Shown: one piece after another, positions 44,181 to 52,119 of the stretch
Position numbering within the stretch: the first letter of the stretch is position 1
Layout: every line of letters starts with the position of its first letter
Source: Paenibacillus mendelii
GTDB taxonomy: Bacteria > Bacillota > Bacilli > Paenibacillales > Paenibacillaceae
DNA: 64,000 bases
Direction of reading: 5' to 3'
NCBI RefSeq assembly: GCF_024498075.1
Contig: NZ_JANHOF010000021.1
Span: 20,665 to 84,664, forward strand
The notes under the pieces: model-generated
Databases searched by the model: none
What the model was told of the DNA's origin: nothing
What the model saw: only the letters and a program-made list of their open reading frames with translations
Program-made: the position numbers and the translations under genes

Positions 44181-44863
44181 GAACGTTCACCGAATCGGTA
44201 ACCGAAACCGTATACCGTTTGAATATAACGGGGATTGGCTGTATCATCTTCCAGCTTGCGGCGAAGATTCCGGATATGGGAATCCATCGTTCTTTCGTAT
44301 CCCATGTAGTCATCCTCCAAAGCAGCCTTTAACAATTGCAAACGGCTGAAGACGATACCGGGACGAGCTGCCAGCGTAAACAGAATTTTGAACTCGGTCG
44401 GCGTCAATTGGACTTCTTGACCGTCTTTGAACACCTGACATTTGGCCTCGGAAATGATCAAGTTGTCTCTTTCCAAGAACATCAGCCTGTCTTCAGGTCC
44501 GCGTAGGCGACGTAGTAGCGCCCGGATGCGAGAAGTGAGCTCGCGCAAGCTGAACGGCTTCGTTAAATAATCATCCGCGCCGATTTCCAGACCGACGATT
44601 TTATCCGATTCATCCGATCGGGCCGTAACCATAATAATGCCGCAATGTGACGTTTGCCTTATTTCGCGGCAAACGTCGATTCCGCTTTTCCCGGGGAGCA
44701 TCCAATCCAGCACGACGAGATCAGGCCGCTCAGACTGGGCAATTAGGAGCGCTTCCTTGCCGGTACAGGCGGTCAATACCCGGAACCCTTCACGCTGCAA
44801 ATAAGTTTGCATCTCCTCCAGCATGCCCGGTTCGTCCTCCACAAGCAACAATTTCGTTTCCAT
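44177..44863 (-). CDS. OmpR-type response regulator
   Basis: A 228-residue regulator. ATG 44863 is used (METKLLLVEDEPGMLEEM); a longer in-frame start at 45046 would overlap the divergent gene. The receiver has the phospho-acceptor in LVVLDWMLPGKSG and the Lys in DYLTKPFSLREL. The C-terminal winged helix (about 130-225) ends YIQTVYGFGYRF. It pairs with the kinase gene that overlaps its end. The roughly 170-bp divergent region to 45036 is the likely control point for both directions. Confidence 0.9.
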   Translation of the reverse strand: METKLLLVEDEPGMLEEMQTYLQREGFRVLTACTGKEALLIAQSERPDLVVLDWMLPGKSGIDVCREIRQTSHCGIIMVTARSDESDKIVGLEIGADDYLTKPFSLRELTSRIRALLRRLRGPEDRLMFLERDNLIISEAKCQVFKDGQEVQLTPTEFKILFTLAARPGIVFSRLQLLKAALEDDYMGYERTMDSHIRNLRRKLEDDTANPRYIQTVYGFGYRFGERS

Positions 44864-45035
44864 TCCCACCACATCCTTCCCCTTTAGTCTGCTTCCATCG
44901 ACGAAAGTGATATCGCTTACCGAAATTATACTGTGATTTGGCAGGTTCTTAAAGGAATGCACGCAAAGAGAGGAAGATCTGCATAAATTCTCGACATTTG
45001 TTGTGTAAACTGGCTGTGAAAGGAGAGAAATAATC

Positions 45036-45428
45036 ATGAAAGTCAAACTCGTTTCATTCGCAATTTTTTTTGTATTTCTACTTGTGCCGACGATTGCCTT
45101 TGCTGAAGGGACTGGTGTTGGTTATGGTAGTATCACCCCCGGGCGGCTCTTGACTTTCGCGGCTGGGTTGATTGGGCTAAGCAGCGCGGTTGTTGCTGGG
45201 ATCGCTCGCGCCCGTCCAACCAGTCGTTTTGCCACTGGTCAATGGCCTGTTATGTCCATCGTGTTGAGTCTGTTTTGTGTGCTTCTCTCTGCTTTTCATC
45301 TAGCCGTTACCCCTAATGGTTTCAACACTGGCAACGGACGTGCTGGAGCGATCCTAGCGATCGTGATTGGGCTGATCGGCTTGGTGCTTGCTGGAATGGC
45401 TTGGACCCGCTCTCTTCGTAACAAATAA
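45036..45428 (+). CDS. DUF6223-family membrane protein, copy 1
   Basis: A 130-residue protein with a signal peptide (KLVSFAIFFVFLLVPTIAFA) and three helices: RLLTFAAGLIGLSSAVVAGI, SIVLSLFCVLLSAFHLAV and AILAIVIGLIGLVLAGMAW. The motif GNGRAGAILA recurs in copy 2. It matches DUF6223 in my memory; function unknown. AAAGGAG lies upstream of the ATG. Divergent from the two-component pair, which may regulate it. Confidence 0.75.
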   Translation: MKVKLVSFAIFFVFLLVPTIAFAEGTGVGYGSITPGRLLTFAAGLIGLSSAVVAGIARARPTSRFATGQWPVMSIVLSLFCVLLSAFHLAVTPNGFNTGNGRAGAILAIVIGLIGLVLAGMAWTRSLRNK

Positions 45429-45516
45429 TTCGACTATTTTTTCTGTTCCTCTTGAGAACGTGCTTTTTGGAGGGCGCAAGAGAAGTTTTTGTAATGACAG
45501 CGAAAGGAGAATAAGC

Positions 45517-45909
45517 GTGAAAATAAAACTTGTTTCATTCGTAATCCTTTGTGCACTTTTATTTGTGCCAACAATTGCCTCAGCTGAACAGGTCTACGGT
45601 TTTACTTCCGCACGAATCAATATTCTCGTGACCGTGCTGATGGGGTTGGGCAGTGTGGTCATCAGTTGGTGGTCTTTGGCTCGTGCCTCTGATCGTTCCG
45701 GCAAAGGTAGTTGGCGAATTGGGACCATCGTGGCCGTCGTATTGGGATTGATTGTCTATTTCATCGCTGGGCCGCATTTTGGTCACACTCCTGGCGATAT
45801 TGGTTCCGGTAACGGGCGCGGCGGTGCCGCCTTTGCCGTCATACTGTCGATCATCACAATCGTCCTCTCTGGAATGGCTTGGTTCGCCTCCCGATATCGC
45901 ACTAGCTGA
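45517..45909 (+). CDS. DUF6223-family membrane protein, copy 2
   Basis: 130 residues, the same length and layout as copy 1 (signal peptide KLVSFVILCALLFVPTIASA, three helices, GNGRGGAAFA motif). GTG at 45517 is chosen because GAAAGGAG precedes it and the signal peptide then aligns with copy 1; a longer frame from 45388 overlaps copy 1 and lacks this. The two genes are a tandem duplication, 88 bases apart, and probably act together in the membrane. Confidence 0.72.
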   Translation: MKIKLVSFVILCALLFVPTIASAEQVYGFTSARINILVTVLMGLGSVVISWWSLARASDRSGKGSWRIGTIVAVVLGLIVYFIAGPHFGHTPGDIGSGNGRGGAAFAVILSIITIVLSGMAWFASRYRTS

Positions 45910-46103
45910 ACCGAAATACAAGCCATTTCATAAACCAAATATGGCGAATAAACAGAGTGACGAGGCGATGTTCGGTGGTAAGTGTGGTGAAACTTGTTTC
46001 TGAACGAAGCGATTTTTTCACACAAAGTATACGAGTTTCGCTATGGCGCTAAAGCGCCTCACTATGGTGCACCGTCCACCGAACAGCGACAAAAATAGAC
46101 ATG

Positions 46104-46133
46104 CTATCATTAAAATGACCATTATAATGATAG
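46104..46133 (+). promoter_or_regulatory. 9-bp inverted repeat, possible operator
   Basis: CTATCATTA and TAATGATAG, 12 bases apart, stand directly before the broken oxidoreductase gene. The arrangement is typical of a TetR or MarR operator. The regulator is not in sight. Confidence 0.4.
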
Positions 46134-46147
46134 TGAGGTGATCAGGT

Positions 46148-46674
46148 GTGGAAGGGAAATTTGATGTCTCCGTCATCGGCGGGGGGGGGTTAACTGGTTT
46201 ATCAGCTTCAATTCTAATGGCCAAAGCCGGTTTGTCCGTTGTATTGTTGGAAAAGTCCAATAAACTAGGAGGACTGGCGGAGGAAGCCGTCCGTACCGGT
46301 GTAACGATCTGTCACAATAAGAACGTTAGCAAAATTAGTCATAATGGGGCCATCCGGCATATTCTCTTCAACAATGGAGACAAGTTGGAGATTCCGACGG
46401 TCCTTGTTGCTGCCGGACCAAGCGAAGCATGCCGTATCATTCCCAATGCTACCTTGGAAAGATGGAGAACTCAAGCTCGTCCTCTGTATGTGCCTGTCTG
46501 GACTTGGCATTGACAAGATTGCCTCAGCCCAAACCGTTCCGAACGTCCGTCCGGGACATCCTGTCGCAGGTCCTCTTACATGGGCAATATCACCGGGGAC
46601 AGATCAACCGGGCACTTCGGACCGAATCGGCAGAGCCCGTCCAAGTCGATTACATCACATTCGCGAGGCTCTAA
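46148..46674 (+). pseudogene. FAD oxidoreductase fragment joined to a DinB tail
   Basis: GTG 46148 after GAGGTG opens an FAD-binding protein (DVSVIGGGGLTGLSASILMA) closely related to the intact gene at 47354. Right after LGGLA it jumps to what is position ~215 of that protein (EAVRTGVTICHNKNVSKISH), so about 165 residues are deleted. A frameshift near 46475 follows; the second frame reads CLDLALTRLPQP and then VRDILSQVLLHGQYHRGQIN plus AEPVQVDYITF, the metal-site helix and end of a DinB-family protein. Deletion, frameshift and fusion mark a pseudogene. Confidence 0.75.
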
Positions 46675-46729
46675 CGGGGCCTAATAATCACCATCACTCG
46701 GAATGGGATTGGCATCGACCTAAGAACGA

Positions 46730-46770
46730 AACAAGGAACAGTTTGCCGCGGCAGCTGTTCCTTGTTTTTA
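46730..46770 (+). terminator. terminator hairpin, member of an inverted pair
   Basis: ACAAGGAACAG pairs with CTGTTCCTTGT around a G/C-rich loop, followed by TTTT. A near-reverse-complement copy lies at 47113-47152. Confidence 0.7.
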
Positions 46771-46799
46771 AGTGTGGCAAGTAGAGGGCACCGGACATT

Positions 46800-46898
46800 T
46801 TCCGTTATTACAAATAAGTGAGAACCTCCGTAGGGAGTGTTCTCATTAGGGTGGTACCTCGGCTCCTCGTCCCTTTCTGGATGAGGGGCTTTTTGTGT
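46800..46898 (+). promoter_or_regulatory. 3' end of a T-box leader (orphan)
   Basis: A stem like T-box stem III (GAGAACCTCC with GGGAGTGTTCTC) leads to the conserved T-box sequence AGGGTGGTACC (46848-46858). A terminator (GGCTCCTCGTCC with GGATGAGGGGCT, then TTTTTG) follows. T-boxes bind uncharged tRNA and control aminoacyl-tRNA synthetase or amino-acid genes. Stem I with the specifier codon is not seen upstream, where the DinB fragment lies instead, and no such gene follows. Only a 48-codon frame at 46942-47088 comes next, without a clear ribosome site. Confidence 0.65.
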
Positions 46899-46941
46899 TT
46901 TCTTACACAATTGACATGTCCAAAGGGGAACTTATCGATAG

Positions 46942-47088
46942 ATGACCCTAAGAAGCGGGCCGTTGGAGCTTTCTGAGGGGATGGAGGTACCAAAGGAGTT
47001 GGAAGAGAAGTTTAAGTTTGCTAAACAGAAGTCTAAACTAGCTGGAACAATTCGGGGCTCGTTTTTTGTAATTAAAGGACAATATTAA
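46942..47088 (+). other. 48-residue open frame after the T-box remnant
   Basis: ATG 46942 opens a short charged protein (SEGMEVPKELEEKFKFAKQK, then LAGTIRGSFFVIKG). It is protein-like, but no good Shine-Dalgarno sequence is seen and I recognise no family. It may be the leftover of the gene once controlled by the T-box. Confidence 0.3.
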
Positions 47089-47112
47089 AGTAAGCAAAAG
47101 AGCTTAATTAAA

Positions 47113-47152
47113 ACAAGGAACGGAACAGCTACCGCGGCAAACTGTTCCTTGT
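47113..47152 (-). repeat. inverted copy of the 46730 hairpin
   Basis: ACAAGGAACggaACAG...CTGTTCCTTGT is close to the reverse complement of 46731-46765, with a 3-base insertion and one change. The two copies flank the T-box remnant. Confidence 0.7.
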
Positions 47153-47290
47153 AAATGTCGGAGGACAAGACATTGTCCGAATGAAGTCCCTAATATGCGG
47201 CTTTTTTCTTTGAAGTAAATAATTTCTTGTCGGAGTTCAATGTGGGCTGCACTATTCGGGTTGCTCTTTTTCTACATCGCATTTTCACTT

Positions 47291-47317
47291 TGTCACATTT
47301 TCCGCTTCCTTCCTGTC
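47291..47317 (+). promoter_or_regulatory. ECF41-type sigma promoter
   Basis: TGTCACA (47291-47297), 16 bases, TGTC (47314-47317). ECF41 sigma factors are reported to recognise TGTCACA at -35 and CGTC at -10 before their own operons; three of four -10 bases match here. It stands 37 bases before the operon that contains an ECF41 sigma gene. Confidence 0.7.
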
Positions 47318-47353
47318 TTGTTTAATGACAGCGTATGAAGGAGGTTTCTTCGA

Positions 47354-48628
47354 ATGATTGCAAAGTTTGATGTGGCCGTTGTTGGTGGAGGTATTGCCGG
47401 ACTGACCGCAGCTCTTTATTTAGCAAGAGGAGGAAAACGCGTCGTCGTTTTGGAAAGTCAGAATCAGATGGGGGGAAGGGCTATCACAAACAAGAAGGAC
47501 GGAATACGCTTCAATTTGGGTTCGCATGCACTCTATGCCGGGGATGCGTACGACATTTTCCGGGAATTGAACGTAAATCCGGATATTTTTCGCAAAGTCG
47601 ACGAGTTCATCCCGTACGGAATCTGGAAAGAGCAGGTACACCCTTTTCCGGCTGCGGTCCGTACGCTGCTTAAGACTCCCTTGTTATCGGCTGCGGACAA
47701 ATACAGGTTCGGAGCGATCCTCATGAAGATCCTCAAGCTTGACACGGACGCGATTCCACACATGAGTCTGCGAGATTGGATGGAGGAGCACGTGGGAAGC
47801 CCGATGGTACGTCATCTTCTGTATGTACTGGCTCGTGGAGGAACATACGTGCAAGCTCCGGATTTACAAGTGGCGGGACCCTTGTTCAGACAGATGCAGC
47901 GTTCCATCACTGGGGTGTATTATTTGAAGAAAGGCTGGGGATCCCTGATCGAGGAAATGTGCTCGGAAGCACGTCGGCTCGGCGTGATCTTGATTACAGG
48001 CAGGAAAGTCAACTCCGTTGAGCATGATGACGGACGGGTGCAGCGAGTTCGATGTGAGAATGGCGAAACGATTGAGACTCCTTACGTAATCCTGACGACA
48101 TCGCCGCAGATATCAAGCAGGCTGGTGCCATCAGCCGAACTGACTTCGCTGCGGACGTGGGAGCAGCAGGCCATTCCGATCACGGCCGCTTGCTTGGATA
48201 TTGGGCTCCGTCGACTTCCCGCGCCGCAGCACCAATTCGTCTACGGCATCGATCAGCCGGTCCTTATGATCAACTCATCACGAATCCAAGGGTTAGAACT
48301 CAGCGAGAACGATGACGTTCAAGTGTTTCAAATGATCAAGTTCCAAGTGCAGGGAAGCAATGCGCAAGAAGACCGCAGACAACTTGAGCAAGCAATGGAT
48401 CTCGTTCATCCCGGTTGGAGACGGGAAGTGGTGGCGGAGCAGTATTTGCCCAAGATGACGGTCGTTCATGACTTTCCACATATGAAGCGGGTCGAGAATC
48501 CGGGTCCTGCCGTCCCTCAGATCAAGGGCTTATACGTGGCTGGAGATTGGGTGTCACACGGTGAATATTTGGCAGGCGGGGCGGCAGCAAGCGCGAAGCG
48601 AGCTTCACTCCATATTCTCGCGCACTAA
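47354..48628 (+). CDS. FAD-dependent oxidoreductase (phytoene desaturase/amine oxidase-like)
   Basis: A 424-residue flavoprotein. The N-terminal dinucleotide-binding motif (AVVGGGIAGLTAALYLARGG), then VVLESQNQMGGRA and NLGSHALY; the C-terminal FAD motif is GLYVAGDWVSHGEYLAGGAA (given up to there). This layout matches CrtI/amine-oxidase-type enzymes. Substrate unknown. GAAGGAGG precedes the ATG. First gene behind an ECF41-type promoter and 27 bases before the sigma factor; oxidoreductases commonly accompany ECF41 factors. Confidence 0.85.
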   Translation: MIAKFDVAVVGGGIAGLTAALYLARGGKRVVVLESQNQMGGRAITNKKDGIRFNLGSHALYAGDAYDIFRELNVNPDIFRKVDEFIPYGIWKEQVHPFPAAVRTLLKTPLLSAADKYRFGAILMKILKLDTDAIPHMSLRDWMEEHVGSPMVRHLLYVLARGGTYVQAPDLQVAGPLFRQMQRSITGVYYLKKGWGSLIEEMCSEARRLGVILITGRKVNSVEHDDGRVQRVRCENGETIETPYVILTTSPQISSRLVPSAELTSLRTWEQQAIPITAACLDIGLRRLPAPQHQFVYGIDQPVLMINSSRIQGLELSENDDVQVFQMIKFQVQGSNAQEDRRQLEQAMDLVHPGWRREVVAEQYLPKMTVVHDFPHMKRVENPGPAVPQIKGLYVAGDWVSHGEYLAGGAAASAKRASLHILAH

Positions 48629-48655
48629 ACGGACGATATCGAAAAGGAGGTTTGT

Positions 48656-49543
48656 ATGGACACGGAACAACTATATGAAACTTATCGGCCATTATTGTTC
48701 TCACTGGCGTATCGAATGTTGGGAAGCGTCATGGATGCGGAAGACATCGTACAGGATGCTTTCCTGGCGATGAACCAATTGCCTTCGGACGCAAATATCC
48801 GGAACGTAAAGGCATACTTGTGCAAAATCGTAACGAATCGTTGCCTGAACCTGTTGCAATCGTCCGCGAAACAACGGGAGGTTTACGTGGGGACTTGGTT
48901 GCCAGAGCCGCTCGTGCAACTTGAAGACGTAAGCTTGGACCCTTCTGAAATTTATCAACTAAGGGAAACGATCTCAACAGCCTATTTGATGCTTCTGCAA
49001 CAGCTAAGCGCGGTCGAGCGGGCAGTGTTTCTCCTGCGGGAAATATTTCAATATCCGTACGACGAGATTGCCAACATGGTGGGGAAAAGCAGCTTCAATT
49101 GCAGGCAAATTTTCCATCGGGCCAAGAAAGGTATCCGCCATGAACCGCCGGACATCGCAACGAGCACCGTTACGGAGACGCAAGTGCGGCAATTCATCCA
49201 AAGCGTGATCGCGGGGGACGCGAACCGCCTGTTGCAATTGCTGTCTCCTGACGCCGTCCATTATACAGATGGAGGTGGCAAGGCGCCGGCCGCGCAGCAT
49301 CCCGTCGTCGGAGCGACGCGAGTCATTCCATTTTATATGCAATGGATGGATTGGTTCGGGCGTCCTGACAGCCATTATTCCTATATCATCACTACGGTGA
49401 ACAGAAGCCCGGGAATCGTAATGATGATCAGTGGACGCGTTGCTTACGTTTACTCGTTCGAGGGTTCGGACAGTCGGATTCAATCCATCTATGCAGTTGC
49501 AAATCCTGACAAACTCAAGTATCTGGAGGAGGTAGTAAGATGA
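48656..49543 (+). CDS. sigJ: ECF41-family RNA polymerase sigma factor with SnoaL-like C-terminus
   Basis: A 295-residue sigma factor. Region 2 (YRPLLFSLAYRMLGSVMDAE, DIVQDAFLAM), region 4 (LSAVERAVFLLREIFQYPYD, EIANMVGKSSFNCRQI) and a roughly 120-residue C-terminal extension. All three ECF41 hallmark motifs are present: WLPEP in the linker (about residue 80), DGGGK (about 205, usually DGGGR) and NPDKL (about 284). In this family the extension replaces an anti-sigma factor and tunes activity. It probably transcribes its own operon from the site at 47291. AAGGAGG precedes ATG; the stop overlaps the next gene. Confidence 0.92.
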   Translation: MDTEQLYETYRPLLFSLAYRMLGSVMDAEDIVQDAFLAMNQLPSDANIRNVKAYLCKIVTNRCLNLLQSSAKQREVYVGTWLPEPLVQLEDVSLDPSEIYQLRETISTAYLMLLQQLSAVERAVFLLREIFQYPYDEIANMVGKSSFNCRQIFHRAKKGIRHEPPDIATSTVTETQVRQFIQSVIAGDANRLLQLLSPDAVHYTDGGGKAPAAQHPVVGATRVIPFYMQWMDWFGRPDSHYSYIITTVNRSPGIVMMISGRVAYVYSFEGSDSRIQSIYAVANPDKLKYLEEVVR

Positions 49544-50259
49544 GAATCATCGAGTTGGAACTGAGAACCGCCCGGTTAGCTGAAATGAAGGTGTTCTACA
49601 CAGAAAGACTTGGATTAGCTTTAGCAGATATAACGGAACATTCAATCACGATCGTTGCCGGGGAAACGCGATTGACTTTCGTTCACGAGGAGGAGGGAAG
49701 GATACTGCCGTCCTATCATTTGGCAATGAATATCCCCGAGAACCAAATTCGCGAAGCGAAAAGCTGGCTTCTGGCCAAAGGCTGTCAGGTGCTTTCCGCT
49801 AAGCCCCTTCCGTACGCAGGGATTCAGGCGAACGAAGATATCGCATATTTCGAAGGAACGGATGCGCATGCCTTCTATTTCGAAGATCCTTCGGGGAATC
49901 TAGTGGAGTTCATCGCACGGCATCGAATGGACAATACCTCAACTGAGCCTTTCGATCATGAATCCATTCTGAATGTCAGCGAGATCGGTTTTCCGGTTCG
50001 CGGCAGCGTATCGGAGGCCATTCAGCGCCTAGATTCTCGATTTGACGTCACGCGTTATATCGGGGACGGAAAGACGTTTCAGATGCTCGGTGACGAGCAC
50101 GGAATGTTCGTTCTGGGGGATATGACCATTGGGTGGTATCCTTCGATGAAGATTCCGGAAATTCACCCTATTCGAATGACGACTCTCGATCCTAACGAAG
50201 GGGAGTTTCAATTGGTCCCGTACCCCTACTTCATTCAGGCGGTTTCCGAAACAGTCTAA
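49540..50259 (+). CDS. two-domain VOC/glyoxalase-fold protein
   Basis: A 239-residue protein. The first half is a clear VOC module (LRTARLAEMKVFYTERLGLA, LTFVHEEE, AYFEGTDAHAFYFEDPSGNL, VEFIAR). The second half is a less typical repeat ending in IRMTTLDPNEGEFQLVPYPY. Potential metal ligands include His and Glu residues of the first module. The overlapping start (ATGA) couples it to the sigma gene. VOC proteins include dioxygenases, lyases and resistance proteins; no specific reaction can be assigned. Confidence 0.8.
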   Translation: MRIIELELRTARLAEMKVFYTERLGLALADITEHSITIVAGETRLTFVHEEEGRILPSYHLAMNIPENQIREAKSWLLAKGCQVLSAKPLPYAGIQANEDIAYFEGTDAHAFYFEDPSGNLVEFIARHRMDNTSTEPFDHESILNVSEIGFPVRGSVSEAIQRLDSRFDVTRYIGDGKTFQMLGDEHGMFVLGDMTIGWYPSMKIPEIHPIRMTTLDPNEGEFQLVPYPYFIQAVSETV

Positions 50260-50271
50260 GGGAGGAATTCA

Positions 50272-50682
50272 ATGATGGAAGTACGGAAATTGACCGCAAC
50301 CCGCTCTTTGCTACCGGCAGACGCTCAATACGCGCGGCTAGGTTTTAGCATATTAAACGTGCTTTTTTCGATCTGCATCGCAGTACAGGTGTTCTTGGCT
50401 GGATTCGCGCTCTTCGTAGATTCGACTCAATGGGGGACGCACGGTAATTTCGCCATGTATTTCGCGCCTATCCCCGTATTGTTGTTTATATTGTCTTTTC
50501 CGGCGAGACTGCCCAATGGCATTAAAATTAAGAGCTTGATGCTGATCGGACTAATCCTTTTGATCTTCGCGACGGCTGTCTTCTCGGAAGAAATCGGATT
50601 CGCGGCAGCGGCACTTCCCGTCATCTCACTTGGCTTGTTCTTGAACGCGATGTTGATGATGAGGGAGATGACGAAAGGATAG
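50272..50682 (+). CDS. DUF6220-type membrane protein
   Basis: A 136-residue protein with four predicted helices (FSILNVLFSICIAVQVFLAG, MYFAPIPVLLFILSFPARL, SLMLIGLILLIFATAVFSE, AAALPVISLGLFLNAML) and the motif HGNFAMYF between the first two. This fits DUF6220, a small heme- or quinone-free membrane family of unknown function. GGGAGG precedes the double ATG. Probable last gene of the ECF41 operon; a membrane partner for the oxidoreductase is possible but unproven. Confidence 0.7.
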   Translation: MMEVRKLTATRSLLPADAQYARLGFSILNVLFSICIAVQVFLAGFALFVDSTQWGTHGNFAMYFAPIPVLLFILSFPARLPNGIKIKSLMLIGLILLIFATAVFSEEIGFAAAALPVISLGLFLNAMLMMREMTKG

Positions 50683-50982
50683 ATGAGCGGAGACAGCATC
50701 TGTAATTATAATTCATTAGATTAAGCAAATTTATAGGCGACCCTGTAGGGATAGCCAATAAATTTGCCATAAACAATGATAAAGCAAAAGCTGAAAAACA
50801 TTAAATCACGTATATATTCCAGTTTCCCAATCGTCTTCATGAAATAGAGCGAATTTCGATTTTATATATAATTGCATAAAAAGTAATCTATGGTATTTTG
50901 AGAGCATAAGGACTTAGATTGTTCCTCGAACGGGACCATTGTTGAGTAAAAATTTGATATCAAAACTTTAGGAGGATGAAAA
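50683..50982. other. gene-poor interval
   Basis: About 300 A/T-rich bases without a gene. The 3' end must contain the promoter of the small VOC gene; a possible -10-like TATGGT is seen near 50890, but no confident promoter. Confidence 0.3.
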
Positions 50983-51333
50983 ATGAAGATTAAACGAATT
51001 GTTGCAAATGTTGAGACGCAGGACATTTCTAAAGCTGCGTATTTTTACGGGGAAGTACTGGGACTTGATCAACTAATGGATATGGGATTTATTGCAACAT
51101 ACGGTTCGCATGAGAAAATGGGCACTCAGGTTAGTTTCCTATTAGAGGGAGGCTCTGGGACACCTGTGCCTGATCTGTCAATTGAGGTTGATGATCTTGA
51201 TGACGCGTTAACTCGTATAAAAGAAGCAGGAATTCCAATTGAGTATGGACCAACTGAGGAGCCATGGGGAGTTCGGCGTTTTTTTGTAAGAGACCCATTC
51301 GGGAAACTTATCAATATTCTTATCCATCTTTAA
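50983..51333 (+). CDS. small VOC/glyoxalase-family protein
   Basis: A 116-residue single VOC module pair (RIVANVETQDISKAAYFYGE, VLGLDQLMDMGF, DLSIEVDDLDDALTRIKEAG, then WGVRRFFVRDPFGKLINIL). This pattern occurs in bleomycin/fosfomycin-resistance-like and glyoxalase-like proteins, which are usually dimers. AGGAGGATG lies 8 bases before the start. It is a single gene, clearly more A/T-rich than the ECF41 operon before it. Confidence 0.8.
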   Translation: MKIKRIVANVETQDISKAAYFYGEVLGLDQLMDMGFIATYGSHEKMGTQVSFLLEGGSGTPVPDLSIEVDDLDDALTRIKEAGIPIEYGPTEEPWGVRRFFVRDPFGKLINILIHL

Positions 51334-51420
51334 ATAATAAATCGAGCAAATAGTTGCATTTCAAAATCTTCCACAGATGAGTTCGAGTGAGTGACAAATG
51401 GAATAAGGAAGCAATATAAA

Positions 51421-51480
51421 CGTGTCGGAGGACAAAAACATTGTTCCATTGAAAGTTGCTATTTTTTTAGCGGCTTTTTC
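51421..51480 (+). repeat. short repeated intergenic element with hairpin, copy 2
   Basis: GTCGGAGGACAAAAACATTG resembles GTCGGAGGACAAGACATTG at 47158-47176, and both are followed within about 40 bases by GCGGCTTTTT. Here AAAGTTGCT/AGCGGCTTT forms a terminator-like hairpin. It may be a small duplicated regulatory element. Confidence 0.45.
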
Positions 51481-51489
51481 GTATTATCA

Positions 51490-51523
51490 GGTTAGCCAGA
51501 ATCTTCTGGTTGGCCTTTTTTTT
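51490..51523 (+). terminator. terminator overlapping the end of the regulator gene
   Basis: GGTTAGCCAGA pairs with TCTGGTTGGCC (G-U pairs), followed by eight T on the plus strand. The opposite strand encodes the last residues of the truncated response regulator, suggesting that the truncation joined this terminator to the gene. Confidence 0.65.
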
Positions 51524-51935
51524 GTGGTCGTTTTACGATGGAGGAGCCGGGAGAAGATTCGATACTTTCAACATAGGCGTACGACCTGCGCAGCAGCGCT
51601 TTTATTTTGGCCACCAACACATCAGTAAAGAAAGGCTTCTGTATAAAATCGTCGCCGCCCATATTCATGGACATCACCATATCCATCGGCGTGTTTCGTG
51701 AAGAAAGAAAGATAATCGGCACTTTTGACACTTCTCTTATTTTATTGCACCAGTAAAATCCGTCAAATGAAGGCAAGTTGATATCCATTAAAACGAGATG
51801 AGGATTTTCACGCAGAAAATCTTGCAGCACCTGCTCAAAGTCTTCGACTTGAACGGTTTCAAATCCCCATTTCCCCAGCGCTTCCGCCACCATATTTGCA
51901 ATGGTTTGATCGTCCTCTACAATCATGATTTTCAT
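51492..51935 (-). pseudogene. bceR: BceR-type response regulator, DNA-binding domain missing
   Basis: About 147 residues: a complete receiver (KIMIVEDDQTIANMVAEALG, VLMDINLPSFDGFYWCNKIR, VPIIFLSSRNTPMDMVMSMN, DDFIQKPFFTDVLVAKI) close to BceR. After RRSYAYVES it runs into a 25-residue tail that overlaps a terminator and stops; the whole winged-helix domain (about 95 residues) is absent. The start at 51935 has GGGGGA at the right distance. No BceS-type kinase follows. The protein could at most act as a phosphate sink, so I call it a broken gene. Confidence 0.8.
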
Positions 51936-52010
51936 TCCCATTCCCCCAGAGCCTTCTATACCATGCAACATACCATTATGCTATAAACGAATCAATATAA
52001 TGAGCAAATG

Positions 52011-52024
52011 TGACAAGATTGTAA
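52011..52024 (+). promoter_or_regulatory. Bce-type response-regulator binding site
   Basis: TGACA-AGAT-TGTAA exactly matches the TnACA-N4-TGTAA motif described for BceR-like regulators. A second, more widely spaced TGACA/TGTAA pair follows at about 52029-52045. The site stands 96 bases before the hydrolase gene that precedes bceAB. Confidence 0.65.
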
Positions 52025-52119
52025 GGTCTGACACAGAAGTTGTAAGCTTATACAATGGTTGTTCCTTGTAGAATAGAACTCGTAAGAACGATATCATTCT
52101 TAGGAGGAATCAAATAAGT

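Noticed and set aside
44864..45046. N-terminal extension of the OmpR-type regulator
   Set aside because: It would overlap the divergent DUF6223 start and has no homology to receivers; ATG 44863 begins the standard receiver domain.
45388..45516. Longer start for the second DUF6223 gene
   Set aside because: It overlaps copy 1, lacks a ribosome site, and would bury the signal peptide.
46800..46898. Possible complete T-box riboswitch or tRNA gene
   Set aside because: No stem I/specifier region is visible upstream and no cloverleaf fits; only the antiterminator/terminator part is convincing.
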